The notes under the pieces: model-generated
What the model saw: the letters and a program-made list of their open reading frames with translations, nothing else
What the model was told of the DNA's origin: nothing
The model's database searches: none
Position numbers and translations under genes: made by a program
Source: Verrucomicrobiia bacterium
GTDB taxonomy: Bacteria > Verrucomicrobiota > Verrucomicrobiia > Limisphaerales > DTLC01
Direction: 5' to 3'
DNA: 15,949 nt
NCBI GenBank assembly: GCA_025061935.1
Contig: JANWZY010000027.1
Location: 1 to 15,949 of the forward strand
Part shown: in pieces, positions 8,304 to 15,311 of the stretch
Layout: each line of letters opens with the position of its first letter
Numbering within the stretch: the first letter of the stretch is position 1

Positions 8304-9665
8304 GTGGAGAAGACTTCCTACACCACACGTTTCAGTTACGCGGCGGCGGATGTGGCCGGCCAGCTACTGTTCTGCTGGATCATGTGGTACGCGCCGTACT
8401 TCTACACCGATACGTGCAAAATCAATCCGGCGACGGTCGGCACCATCCTTCTGTTGGCGCGGTGGGTGGATGCAATTGACGCGCCGGTCTGGGGCGTCAT
8501 TTTCGACAAGACGCGCAGTCGCTGGGGCAAAAGCCGGCCGTGGTTCCTATGGCTCTCGGTGCCGTTTGCCACCTTCGGCGTGCTCACGTTTCTGGCACCC
8601 GAGCTGAGTTATGGCGCCAAGGTGGCCTACGCCGCGTTGACCTACATCGGCTGCAACGTGCTTTACACAGGCATCAACACACCGGTGACCTCGATCCTTG
8701 CGGCACTGACCGCCGACCCGCACGAGCGCGTGACGCTGACGACATTCCGCATGTTCGGGTCGAAACTGGGCGTGTTGATCGTGAACCTGACAGGGCTTGA
8801 AATGGTGCGCCTGCTCGGCCAGGGCAACGACCGGCGCGGGTTCATGCTCGCGGTGCCCATCTACGCGCTGGTCTCGGTCGCGCTGTTCCTTGTTGCGTTC
8901 CGCAACCTCAAGGAGGTCGTGCCAGTCGAGACCAAACCGCAGCCGCTGCTCGGCTCGTTCAAAGCGCTGAAGGGCAACTGGCCGTGGCTGATCGTTTTCT
9001 CGAGCAGCCTCCTGTTCTGGATCGGTTTTATTGCCCGGATTACTGTGGTGCCGCACTTTTTCATTTACTCGGTGCACAGGCCCGAGCTGATCAAAATTGC
9101 GAATGGCCTCGACTTCGCCTCGCTCGCGGTGGCACTGCTGCTGCCGTGGTTTTGCACCCTTACCTCGAAACGCAACGTGTGGGCGCTCGGATTGCTCGGC
9201 ATGGTGCTCGGCCAGGTGATCGTATGGCTCGGAATGCGCGCCGGGCATTCGATACCACTCATTTTGCTCGGCTGGACAATAGGCTTCCTGGCCAGCGGCG
9301 CGGCAATGGCCATGCCGTTCTCGTTACTTGCCAACACCGTTGACTACGGCGAGTGGAAGACAGGCGTCCGCGCCGCCGGATTACTGGCTGCTGTGGGCGC
9401 GGCGTTTTGCCTCAAAGCAGGGGCGGGCATTGGCGGCGCGCTGCCAATGTGGATACTCGGCGCCGCAGGGTACGTGGCCGACCAGGAACAAACGCCTGCG
9501 GCGTTGCGCGCAATCGAATTCAGCATCGTGTGGGTGCCGGCCATCTGTTTCGCGCTCAGCACGATCCCGGTACTGTTTTACGGCAAATTCGAGCAGCTCG
9601 AAGCGCGCATCCGAGCCGAACTCGAACAGCGCCGCACACAGGGCGCGACACAGAGACACGGATGA
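8304..9665 (+). CDS. GPH-family (glycoside-pentoside-hexuronide) cation:sugar symporter, MFS type
   Basis: The 453-residue protein has about 12 hydrophobic helices and the GPH family layout. An N-terminal SYAAADVAGQLLFCW is followed by the first-loop motif WVDAIDAPVWGVIFDKTRSRWGKSRPW, the MelB-type A-like motif D-x-x-x-G-x-x-x-D-x-T-x-x-x-W-G-x-x-R-P. The second half contains the conserved SLLANTVDYGEWKTGVRAAG segment (MelB-like DYxEWKxGxRxxG). It imports a sugar or glycoside with Na+ or H+ across the inner membrane. The frame is open far upstream, but that part overlaps the UROD-like gene in another frame. GTG 8304, 2 nt after its stop, is the natural coupled start. The last residues (RRTQGATQRHG) are encoded by the first copy of a short direct repeat, so the tail may have been extended by insertion of that repeat. 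The neighbouring GH31 suggests the cargo is an alpha-linked oligosaccharide or glycoside. Confidence 0.9.
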   Translation: MEKTSYTTRFSYAAADVAGQLLFCWIMWYAPYFYTDTCKINPATVGTILLLARWVDAIDAPVWGVIFDKTRSRWGKSRPWFLWLSVPFATFGVLTFLAPELSYGAKVAYAALTYIGCNVLYTGINTPVTSILAALTADPHERVTLTTFRMFGSKLGVLIVNLTGLEMVRLLGQGNDRRGFMLAVPIYALVSVALFLVAFRNLKEVVPVETKPQPLLGSFKALKGNWPWLIVFSSSLLFWIGFIARITVVPHFFIYSVHRPELIKIANGLDFASLAVALLLPWFCTLTSKRNVWALGLLGMVLGQVIVWLGMRAGHSIPLILLGWTIGFLASGAAMAMPFSLLANTVDYGEWKTGVRAAGLLAAVGAAFCLKAGAGIGGALPMWILGAAGYVADQEQTPAALRAIEFSIVWVPAICFALSTIPVLFYGKFEQLEARIRAELEQRRTQGATQRHG

Positions 9666-9703
9666 GATTTCAGCAGTGGATTGACACGAGTGAACACAGA
9701 TGG
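9647..9703. repeat. Degenerate direct repeat (GACAC...ACACRGATG type)
   Basis: GACACAGAGACACGGATG (9647-9664) is repeated as GACACGAGTGAACACAGATG (9683-9702) with small differences, 36 nt from start to start. The first copy overlaps the symporter stop codon and codes for its last residues. The wording resembles the ACACAGATGAACACAGATGG-type intergenic repeats I recall from Planctomycetes and Verrucomicrobia; that resemblance is from memory and unverified. The rest of the spacer up to 9907 holds no supported gene. Confidence 0.35.
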
Positions 9704-9907
9704 AACAGGACTATCTCGCATCTGCGCCTCTATGAACCGGAGTGCGATTGCGGTGAAAGCCAGTCACAGCACCCTACAAAATGCTGCGGCTGGGTTGCGA
9801 CACAGACGTGCTTTGCTCCTGGCGAGAAAGAGATAACGCGAGCAGGCTTCGTGTATCCATGGGTGGCATTCGTGCCAACCAATGTTCATGCGTGGTAAAA
9901 ATGAGCC

Positions 9908-12394
9908 ATGTTCAGACTTGAGAGCAACGATGGCGCAGTAGTTCTGGCGGACGGGACCAAGCGGCTGCGGATCGGGTTCGTGACCCACGCAATTGCGCGG
10001 ATCACGTTTACAGACGGGAAACCGTTCAAAACCACCCCCAGTTTCATCGTGCTGCCTCAACCGTGCGGTGAAAACGGAAACAAACCCGCATACACGCTTC
10101 AAGAAACCGCGACTGAGTTCGTGCTCAGCACAGTCGCGCTCAGGCTGACCGTTAACAAACAAACCGGCGCAATCTGCTACTTCGACGCGCATGGCAACCT
10201 CCTCACACGCGAGCCTGAGCGCGGCGGCAAATGGCTCACACCCAAAGAGGTTTACAGGTACGAGCACGGCGGAGCCGCTCCAAATTTGCCCGGCCCAAGT
10301 GCAAGCGGCCCGCATACGGTCACGCAGGAAGCCCGGCGCGTGTTCGACCGCGTGGCGTTCGAGGCCAAGCTCGAATTTGTGTTTAGCGAACACGAGGCGC
10401 TGTTCGGCCTCGGCTCGCACGAGGAAGGTTACGGCAACTTGCGCGGCAAATCGCGCGAGCTGTACCAGCACAACCTGAAAGCTGTGGTGCCATTCCTCGT
10501 TTCAACCAAGGGCTACGCAGTGCTGCTCGATTGCGGGTCGCTAATGACCTTCCACGACGACGCGCACGGCTCGTACATCTGGGCGGATGTCGTGGACGAG
10601 CTGGATTACTATTTCATTCGCGGCGCGCGGCTCGACGAGATCACGCGCGGCTATTACCTGCTGACCGGCACACCGCCCATGCTCCCCAAATGGATGTTCG
10701 GATACATCCAGTCCAAAGAGCGGTACGTCAACGCCAGGGAAATGATCGAGGTGGTGCGCGAGTACAGGCGGCGGAATGTGCCCCTGGACGTGATCGTGCT
10801 CGACTGGAAATCGTGGCCGGCCGATTCGGGGTGGGGCCAGAAATCACTCGACCCTGTACGGTTCCCTGACCCGAAGGCGTTCATTGACGAGCTGCACAAG
10901 CTCGGCGCCAAGCTGATGATTTCAATCTGGCCCAAAATGACCGGGGACTGCCCGGACCGGCGGGAGCTGCTCGAACGCGGGTTCATGCTCGGCGACGGCT
11001 CAACCTACGACGCGTTCAACCCCGATGCGCGGCGCTGGTACTGGGAACAGGCCAGGCGCGGACTGTTCGTGCACGGAATTGACGCCTGGTGGTGCGATTG
11101 CACTGAGCCGTTCGAGCCGGATTGGTCCGGCGCGGTCAAGCCGGAAGTCCACGCGCGGCTGGTGCTCAACACCGAGCACTTCAAGCGGTACCTCGACCCG
11201 GCCCAGATCAACTTGTACTCGCTCCTCCACTCGCAGGGCATATACGAAGGCCAGCGCAGCGCCACCACTGCCAAGCGCGTGGTCAATCTTACGCGGTCCG
11301 CCTACGCGGGCCAGCACCGCTACGCCACAATCACGTGGTCGGGCGATATTTGCGCGACCTGGGAAACGTTGCGGCGCTCGATCCCAGAAGGACTCAATTT
11401 CTGCGTCACCGGCGAGCCGTACTGGACACTGGACATCGGCGGGTTTTTCATCCGTCACGACCCGGCGCTCTGGTTCTGGCGCGGCGATTACGACGCAGGT
11501 TGCCGCGGCCTGACCGCCCCCGACCTGGTCGAGCCTGATCCGCGTGACACCGGCTGCACAGACCTCGGCTACCACGAACTGTACACGCGCTGGGTGCAAT
11601 ATGCCGTCTTCCTGCCGATCTTCCGCAGCCACGGCACAGATGCACCGCGCGAAATCTGGCGGTTCGGCGAGCCGGGCAACCCGTTCTACGACACGATCGC
11701 GAAATTCATCCGGTTGCGGTACCGGCTCATCCCGTACATTTATTCGCTCGCTGCGCAGGTCACACTCAACGGCTACACACTGATGCGACCCGTGGCGCTG
11801 GATTACCCGGACGACATCGCCACACACCAGTTGACCGATCAATACATGTTCGGCCCGGCGTTCATGGTGTGCCCGGTGACGCAGCCGATGTACTTCAGGC
11901 ACAATTCCGAGCCGATTCATGACGCGCCGAAGACGCGCAAGGTCTATCTGCCAACCGGGAGCCGCTGGTACGAGTTCTGGACCGAAAAATTGTTCGATGG
12001 GGGTCAAACTATCGCAGTCGAGGCGCCGCTTGAAATCATCCCGCTGTTTGTGCGCGCAGGCTCGATCGTGCCCATGTCGCAAGTGATGCAATACGTGGAC
12101 GAGATTCCGGACGCGCCGTACGAAATCCGCATTTACACCGGTGCCGACGCGCAGTTCACGCTCTACGAGGACGCCGGGGACGGATACGACTACGAACACG
12201 GCGCGTACGCACTGGTGCAACTGGCGTGGGACGAGAAACGGGGCGAACTGACCATCAGCGAGCGGAAGGGCGGATTTGAAGGCATGGTCGAGTCGCGCGA
12301 GTACCAGCTTGTTTTCATCACGTCGCGTGGTCGCGTGACCAAAACCGTCCGTTATACCGGCCAAGAAGCAAAAGTGTCGCCAACTACCGATTGA
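9908..12394 (+). CDS. Glycoside hydrolase family 31 alpha-glycosidase (alpha-xylosidase/alpha-glucosidase type, DUF5110 C-terminal domain)
   Basis: The 828-residue protein is complete, with no signal peptide, so it should act in the cytoplasm. Domains in order: N-terminal beta-sandwich (about 1-250, with LFGLGSHEEGYGNLRGKSRELY at 165-186), GH31 TIM barrel (about 260-610), then C-terminal beta domains including a DUF5110-like segment (RIYTGADAQFTLYEDAGDGYDYEHG). The nucleophile is D397 in GIDAWWCDCTEP, and the acid/base is D480 in ITWSGD. The substrate-binding block GYIQSKERY lies at 265-273. The set VNLTRSAYAGQHRYATITWSGD followed by TGEPYWTLDIGGFF is typical of GH31 enzymes annotated as alpha-xylosidases or broad alpha-glucosidases. 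It would release non-reducing alpha-xylose or alpha-glucose from the imported saccharide. The ATG at 9908 fits the family start; an out-of-frame ATG at 9901 precedes it and the ribosome-binding site is weak. It lies 242 nt after the symporter and may have its own promoter. Confidence 0.95.
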   Translation: MFRLESNDGAVVLADGTKRLRIGFVTHAIARITFTDGKPFKTTPSFIVLPQPCGENGNKPAYTLQETATEFVLSTVALRLTVNKQTGAICYFDAHGNLLTREPERGGKWLTPKEVYRYEHGGAAPNLPGPSASGPHTVTQEARRVFDRVAFEAKLEFVFSEHEALFGLGSHEEGYGNLRGKSRELYQHNLKAVVPFLVSTKGYAVLLDCGSLMTFHDDAHGSYIWADVVDELDYYFIRGARLDEITRGYYLLTGTPPMLPKWMFGYIQSKERYVNAREMIEVVREYRRRNVPLDVIVLDWKSWPADSGWGQKSLDPVRFPDPKAFIDELHKLGAKLMISIWPKMTGDCPDRRELLERGFMLGDGSTYDAFNPDARRWYWEQARRGLFVHGIDAWWCDCTEPFEPDWSGAVKPEVHARLVLNTEHFKRYLDPAQINLYSLLHSQGIYEGQRSATTAKRVVNLTRSAYAGQHRYATITWSGDICATWETLRRSIPEGLNFCVTGEPYWTLDIGGFFIRHDPALWFWRGDYDAGCRGLTAPDLVEPDPRDTGCTDLGYHELYTRWVQYAVFLPIFRSHGTDAPREIWRFGEPGNPFYDTIAKFIRLRYRLIPYIYSLAAQVTLNGYTLMRPVALDYPDDIATHQLTDQYMFGPAFMVCPVTQPMYFRHNSEPIHDAPKTRKVYLPTGSRWYEFWTEKLFDGGQTIAVEAPLEIIPLFVRAGSIVPMSQVMQYVDEIPDAPYEIRIYTGADAQFTLYEDAGDGYDYEHGAYALVQLAWDEKRGELTISERKGGFEGMVESREYQLVFITSRGRVTKTVRYTGQEAKVSPTTD

Positions 12395-12447
12395 TCCGTT
12401 AATTGAGCCTTGCAACAGCGAGGTCACATCCTCTCATTAGCACCGAG

Positions 12448-12575
12448 CATCAGCCCCAGCGAACGCCAACACCGGCCTGCACAACCGTTTCAACGGTTTT
12501 ACACGTGCAGGCGAGCTGTTAATTCGGTTTGCCGCAGCCTAGGCATCTTGCTTCTCCCCAAACCCGGGGCTGATG
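12448..12575 (+). other. Nested inverted repeats downstream of GH31, possible structured RNA
   Basis: An outer 10-bp perfect inverted repeat, CATCAGCCCC (12448-12457) with GGGGCTGATG (12566-12575), encloses a compact hairpin at 12476-12511. In that hairpin CCTGCAC pairs with GTGCAGG, and inside it AACCGTT pairs with AACGGTT, with a 6-nt one-sided internal loop (TTACAC). It begins about 54 nt after the GH31 stop. No long T-run follows, so it is not a standard terminator. A 3'-UTR structure or a small RNA is possible. Function unknown. Confidence 0.35.
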
Positions 12576-12845
12576 AGCCGGACCAAAATCGTTACCGAGT
12601 TGGGCTAGGCTCAATAATAGCCGCGCGGCACCCCCACAAAATATGAGGCACGCATATCTCACTCAGGCCCATTCGGCGGCCAGCCGAACAGATCTCCGGC
12701 AGCGACTTTTCGTCTGGGTGCAGAAGTGACGATTGACCGAAAACCCTTTCGGGCCCGGGCCGTAGCACCGCTCTACGTTCAATTAGCCTGCGAAGAACAG
12801 CCCAGCCGGCATTTCCACGTTCGCACCTCGGATTCGTGGGATAGG

Positions 12846-12863
12846 GTTCGCGCTTGCGCGAAC
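12846..12863. other. Perfect GC-rich palindromic hairpin
   Basis: GTTCGCGC (12846-12853) and GCGCGAAC (12856-12863) are exact complements around TT; in RNA this would be a 7-bp stem with a CTTG tetraloop. It is isolated, with no T-run. It could be a protein-binding palindrome or part of a larger fold. Confidence 0.35.
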
Positions 12864-13170
12864 AAGCCGGCTTGCGCGTCTCGCACAGCTATGCGGGGGA
12901 TTGATCATGTTAAAAGGCCAATCCAAGCCCATGCGACTTATAGGTCTCGAACCAGGCGTCAATGGTTACGAATTGCAGGCCACCAGAAATATGAATGCTG
13001 CTGGGTGTGTATCCAGGCCATACTTTAGGGGTAGGCTTTTGGCGCCCTGCCAACCAGCGCCACTAGACCACCTGCCCGGCGGGGCGTTCGATTCGACAAC
13101 CTCAGGCCGGGCTAAAACCGATTGAATCAGGGCAATTGCAGCTCGATTGATCATTCATTGCGGCGCCGTA

Positions 13171-13184
13171 AGTGCTTAAGCACT
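13171..13184. other. 14-bp perfect palindrome
   Basis: AGTGCTTAAGCACT is fully self-complementary. It is immediately followed by an AAAGGCTTGG/CCAAGCTTT imperfect hairpin ending near 13220. With no gene start close by on either strand, an operator role is not supported. It may be a relic of a regulatory site or of a mobile palindrome. Confidence 0.35.
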
Positions 13185-13393
13185 AAAGGCTTGGTGATCA
13201 GCCGAAGCAGGCCAAGCTTTGTCATCCGCCAAAAAACCGTTGACTCCGGGCTGGCCGACTAAAGCACAGCCTGCGCATGCAAAGGACGCATGCAGAAAAC
13301 TGTTGCAACCCTAGCACTCAAATCAGACAGGAACCCCGCCACGCTGAGCTTAATCCTCCGACAAAACCTTCCGTTCCAAGGCGCCAAATTCTT

Positions 13394-13629
13394 CTAGCCA
13401 CGTTCAACTTGCAGGAGCCCATGCGCCGCATCGAATGACGGAAAACCGCTTCCGTTAAGAACAATTTCTCCAAGCCCAGGCCAGCCGGAGTTCGGTGCAT
13501 GTCCACCCCCAACTTCGAGACTCTGCGTCAGCAATTCCGTCACGAGCTGTTCGAGCAGCTTGCCTTCTTGCACCGCGCGAATCTTGTCCGCCTCAGAAGC
13601 TCCTCTGACAAATCAACCGTCGTTTTCTC
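13394..13629 (-). pseudogene. Remnant of a ribbon-helix-helix (VapB-like) antitoxin gene
   Basis: Minus-strand frame A from 13629 reads (E)KTTVDLSEELLRR. From 13588 a second frame reads DKIRAVQEGKLLEQLVTELL followed by TQSLEVG, and stays open to TAG at 13394. Joined, they give a clear match in style to small antitoxins of the form M-K-T-T-x-D-L-x-x-E-L-L-R-x-A-K-x-x-A-x-x-x-G-x-x-L-x-x-L-V-x-E-x-L. A good Shine-Dalgarno, AAGGTGG (13640-13634), sits 4 nt before the expected start. The start codon is now GAG where ATG is expected, and one base is missing near 13586-13593. The total span, about 78 codons, suits such antitoxins. After SLEVG the sequence is not recognised. No PIN toxin can be made out downstream (13040-13390), so if a partner existed it is gone or elsewhere. 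Confidence 0.5.
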
Positions 13630-13649
13630 GCGGCCACCTTATGGCTTTA

Positions 13650-14235
13650 AGTTTTCGCCGTCACGCTGGCTGTTTTGCACTTATCCGGTTCCCCGCCCCG
13701 GGCGCCGACCCACTTTTCATGGTCACGGAAGGCCCTCACACGCAAGTCATGGCAAAGCGCGAGTTTTTCAGCCATGCTGTATCCCAACAGTTCAACGCGA
13801 TTTAACAAAGCCCACAGTGACGGCCCGGTTCCGTGCTTCCGAAACAGTGTGTAGCGATTTTTGTGACAGGTTCTCCTGGTGCGGCTGCCAGGTTCAGCTA
13901 CCCCCCACCCCCACACTGCTGGGTGCAAAAAAAGTTCTGCTCCAGAAGCCTACCAGAGCACGCGGACGAAGCGGACCGACAAACTGTTCTCGCGGCGTAA
14001 GTTAGCGGCCAACGCGGTGTGCGATCGGTTGATTGCGCACCCTTTACGTTACGCAGGTTGCACCCGTGCTGCGCGTCCTGGAAGCACGAGGCGACAGCAA
14101 GACAGCAACAGGCAGCTCGGAAAACGCGGCTGGCAACACGATCCGGTAAGTGCGGCGGATTGGAGGTTTTTGGAACGGTCGCAAAAAACAAAACAGCAGA
14201 CGGTCATCCTTAAACGGCATTCGCCTGGCGTCAGG
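13650..14235. other. Non-coding or strongly eroded region
   Basis: I see no gene with a recognisable domain. A minus-strand frame (13928 to 13647) contains MAEKLALCHDLRVRAFRDHEKW and stops 7 nt before the Shine-Dalgarno of the antitoxin remnant. Its start, length and family are unclear and it is probably a chance or decayed frame. The rest shows only low-quality frames on both strands. Confidence 0.45.
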
Positions 14236-14343
14236 GCGGCGGGCATTTTGCCTGCAGCTCGAGGCAGCTCCGAGCCGCCGCGTGCTACGTCACCCGTAGC
14301 TGCCACCGACCACTGCAAGGTCCGCCGCGCGAGAAGAGCGCGG
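14236..14343. repeat. Cluster of palindromic intergenic repeats
   Basis: Several hairpins are packed together: GCGGGCA/TGCCTGC around TTT (14239-14255), an enclosing GGCGGC/GCCGCC pair (14235-14240 with 14274-14279), GCTACG/CGTAGC (14284-14300) and CCGCGC/GCGCGG (14325-14343). The + strand frame translates as RAAGILPAARGS, a peptide wording that I associate with dispersed verrucomicrobial repeats mis-called as genes. Copies elsewhere in the genome would confirm it. Confidence 0.45.
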
Positions 14344-14397
14344 CTCCATTTGGCCGTTCGGGAAGCCCCCCACTTTCGCATTGCGATGCACCCCGAC

Positions 14398-14430
14398 AAA
14401 AAAGCCCCCCGGTTGGGCCGGAGTGGCTTT
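14398..14430 (-). terminator. Intrinsic terminator for the minus-strand PIN gene
   Basis: On the minus strand, AAAGCC at 14430-14425 pairs with GGCTTT ending in a run of six T (14403-14398), and the upper stem CCGG/CCGG closes a small loop, with one mismatch and one bulge. It lies downstream of the PIN gene and of the Lys-rich open frame that ends at 14495. Confidence 0.55.
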
Positions 14431-14441
14431 GGTGATTTTTT

Positions 14442-14495
14442 GGTAGGGACGCCGCGCTGCGGCGTCCTCGGACGGCCCGGCGGGCCATCCCTGCC
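14442..14495. repeat. Palindromic element with two hairpins inside an outer stem
   Basis: GGTAGGGA (14442-14449) pairs with TCCCTGCC (14488-14495, one G-T pair). Inside are GGACGCCGC/GCGGCGTCC around GCT (14447-14467, sharing bases with the outer stem) and GGCCC/GGGCC around GGC (14474-14486). The wording resembles GGTAGGGACGCCG...CATCCCTACC-type dispersed repeats I recall from Verrucomicrobia. One end falls exactly at the stop codon of the Lys-rich open frame (TAG at 14497-14495). Confidence 0.5.
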
Positions 14496-14567
14496 TACTT
14501 CTTCTTCGCTGGCTTCTTTGCCTTGCTTTCTCTTGCGGCTCGCGCCGACGAGAATTTCGATGGTTTT

Positions 14568-14991
14568 TTAGGTGCGCGATGCGATCCATTCCTTCACCAG
14601 CGCCACTACATCGGGTTGCATCAGGAACTCGCTCGGTGTGACCACGCGCACGCCCTGGATACTCTTTTCGGTCGAAGTGCCCTCTGGCGATATTGATGGT
14701 AACGAGGTAGTGGGCTTTTACCGCCAGCGCGCACTCTAAAAAACGGTTGTCAGGCTTGTGTTGAATGACCTCCAGCTCGGTGAGCGGATAACAGAGTTCC
14801 ACGCGCTGCAACAGGCGTTGGAGGAAATCACTGTGCTCGCGCAGGACTTCCGCATACTCCTCAATGATGGCCGGCGAAGCCCAAACCTTCAGCCGCCCCG
14901 CCAGAGCCAACTCGACAATAAGCGCAGCCGGATTAACCGCTGCGGGCAAGGTCGCCAACTTGAGGATGCAGGTGTCAAGAACGACTCGCAA
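14568..14991 (-). pseudogene. PIN-domain ribonuclease toxin (COG1569-like), frameshifted
   Basis: PIN proteins of this type are small Mg-dependent RNases, often the toxins of VapBC-like pairs. I place the start at TTG 14991 (reads RVVLDTC next), overlapping the small upstream gene by 17 nt; ATG 15042 in frame would add an unlike N-terminus. Candidate acidic residues are D6 (VVLDT), E44/E45 (IIEEYAEVL) and D81 (KPDNRFLECALA). The last position reads LVTIN, with N100 where family members usually have Asp or Asn. After DRK at residue 109 the frame goes wrong. Skipping one base in the AAAA run at 14665-14668 restores SIQGVRVVTPSEFLMQPD and VVALVKEWIASRT, ending at TAA 14570-14568. The restored length, about 140 residues, is exactly family-like. 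A further frame, behind TAAAAAA, is open to 14495 and ends KAKKPAKKK. It is either a recent pseudogene or an assembly indel in a homopolymer. Confidence 0.75.
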
Positions 14992-15160
14992 GGTATGGTT
15001 TGGCCCGCCGCAAAGCCAGCGCGCGCCGCCGGGTTTCGACAAACTCGATGACCTGTTTCTCGCTCATCACTTTGCCCGCATTGGCCCGGTGCGCGCGGGC
15101 CAGTTCCGGCGACAAGCGGAAGCGGACCAGTTTTCCGCCTACAATGGCTTTCGCATACAT
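14975..15160 (-). CDS. Small protein upstream of the PIN gene, possible antitoxin
   Basis: The 61-residue ORF starts MYAKAIVGGKLVRFRLSPEL and ends RRAKPYLASRS. It is basic, mostly helical-looking after a short beta-like start, with no family I recognise. Its codon use resembles that of the neighbours and its 3' end overlaps the proposed PIN start by 17 nt, the usual arrangement of antitoxin before toxin. The ribosome-binding site is poor: AAAAGA lies about 18 nt upstream of ATG 15160. The antitoxin role rests only on position and size. Confidence 0.5.
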   Translation of the reverse strand: MYAKAIVGGKLVRFRLSPELARAHRANAGKVMSEKQVIEFVETRRRALALRRAKPYLASRS

Positions 15161-15211
15161 GCCAAAAAAATAGTCTTTTCATGAATTGTAGCGCAAGAAA
15201 CGAGTAAGAGC

Positions 15212-15246
15212 AAAAAAGCCGCCCCGAAAAACCGGAGCGGCTTTTG
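15212..15246 (-). terminator. Intrinsic terminator after ppdK
   Basis: AAAAGCCGCCCCG and CGGAGCGGCTTTT form a 13-bp stem with one mismatch, closed by a short A-rich loop. On the minus strand it ends in a run of six T, 65 nt after the ppdK stop. The symmetric A/T flanks would allow some bidirectional action. It separates ppdK from the small ORF/PIN pair, which must therefore have its own promoter in 15161-15211. Confidence 0.8.
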
Positions 15247-15311
15247 TCATTCACGACTTTTTCGACTCGGCACAGCGCCGAGCCGGACACGTCAAGTGTG
15301 CGCGGGCTCTC

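Larger units (their letters stand above)
12395..13393. other. Gene-poor region with many inverted repeats
   Basis: About 1 kb after the GH31 stop has no credible gene: the open frames are short, lack domains and have no ribosome-binding sites. Instead it carries a dense set of short perfect inverted repeats, some listed separately. Others are TTCGGC/GCCGAA (12672-12688), AAAGGCTTGG against CCAAGCTTT (13185-13220, one bulge) and GCATGC/GCATGC (about 13274-13293). It may hold an unrecognised structured RNA, eroded gene remains, or both. The segment near 13040-13085 (GGTCTAGTGGC on the minus strand) has a tRNA-like look but does not fold as one. Confidence 0.5.

Noticed and set aside
9662..9898. 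78-codon frame starting with ATGA overlap at the symporter stop
   Set aside because: No ribosome-binding site or recognisable domain is seen, and its beginning consists of the direct-repeat unit. It is more likely a chance frame.
13021..13100. tRNA-like segment: GGTGGTCTAGTGGCGC on the minus strand and GTTCGATTC on the plus strand
   Set aside because: The two hallmarks are on opposite strands, and neither strand gives matching acceptor, D- and T-stems. The GTTCGATTC loop has no complementary flanks.
12901..13125. 74-codon plus-strand frame in the gene-poor region
   Set aside because: Composition is random-looking, with no domain and no ribosome-binding site, and it runs through several inverted repeats.
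13499..14005. 168-codon plus-strand frame
   Set aside because: It is antisense to the antitoxin remnant, whose minus-strand reading is meaningful. The plus-strand translation has no family resemblance.
13879..14571. 230-codon plus-strand frame containing RAAGILPAARG
   Set aside because: It reads through palindromic repeats, a terminator and the antisense of the PIN gene's end. The peptide wording is a repeat translation, not a protein domain.
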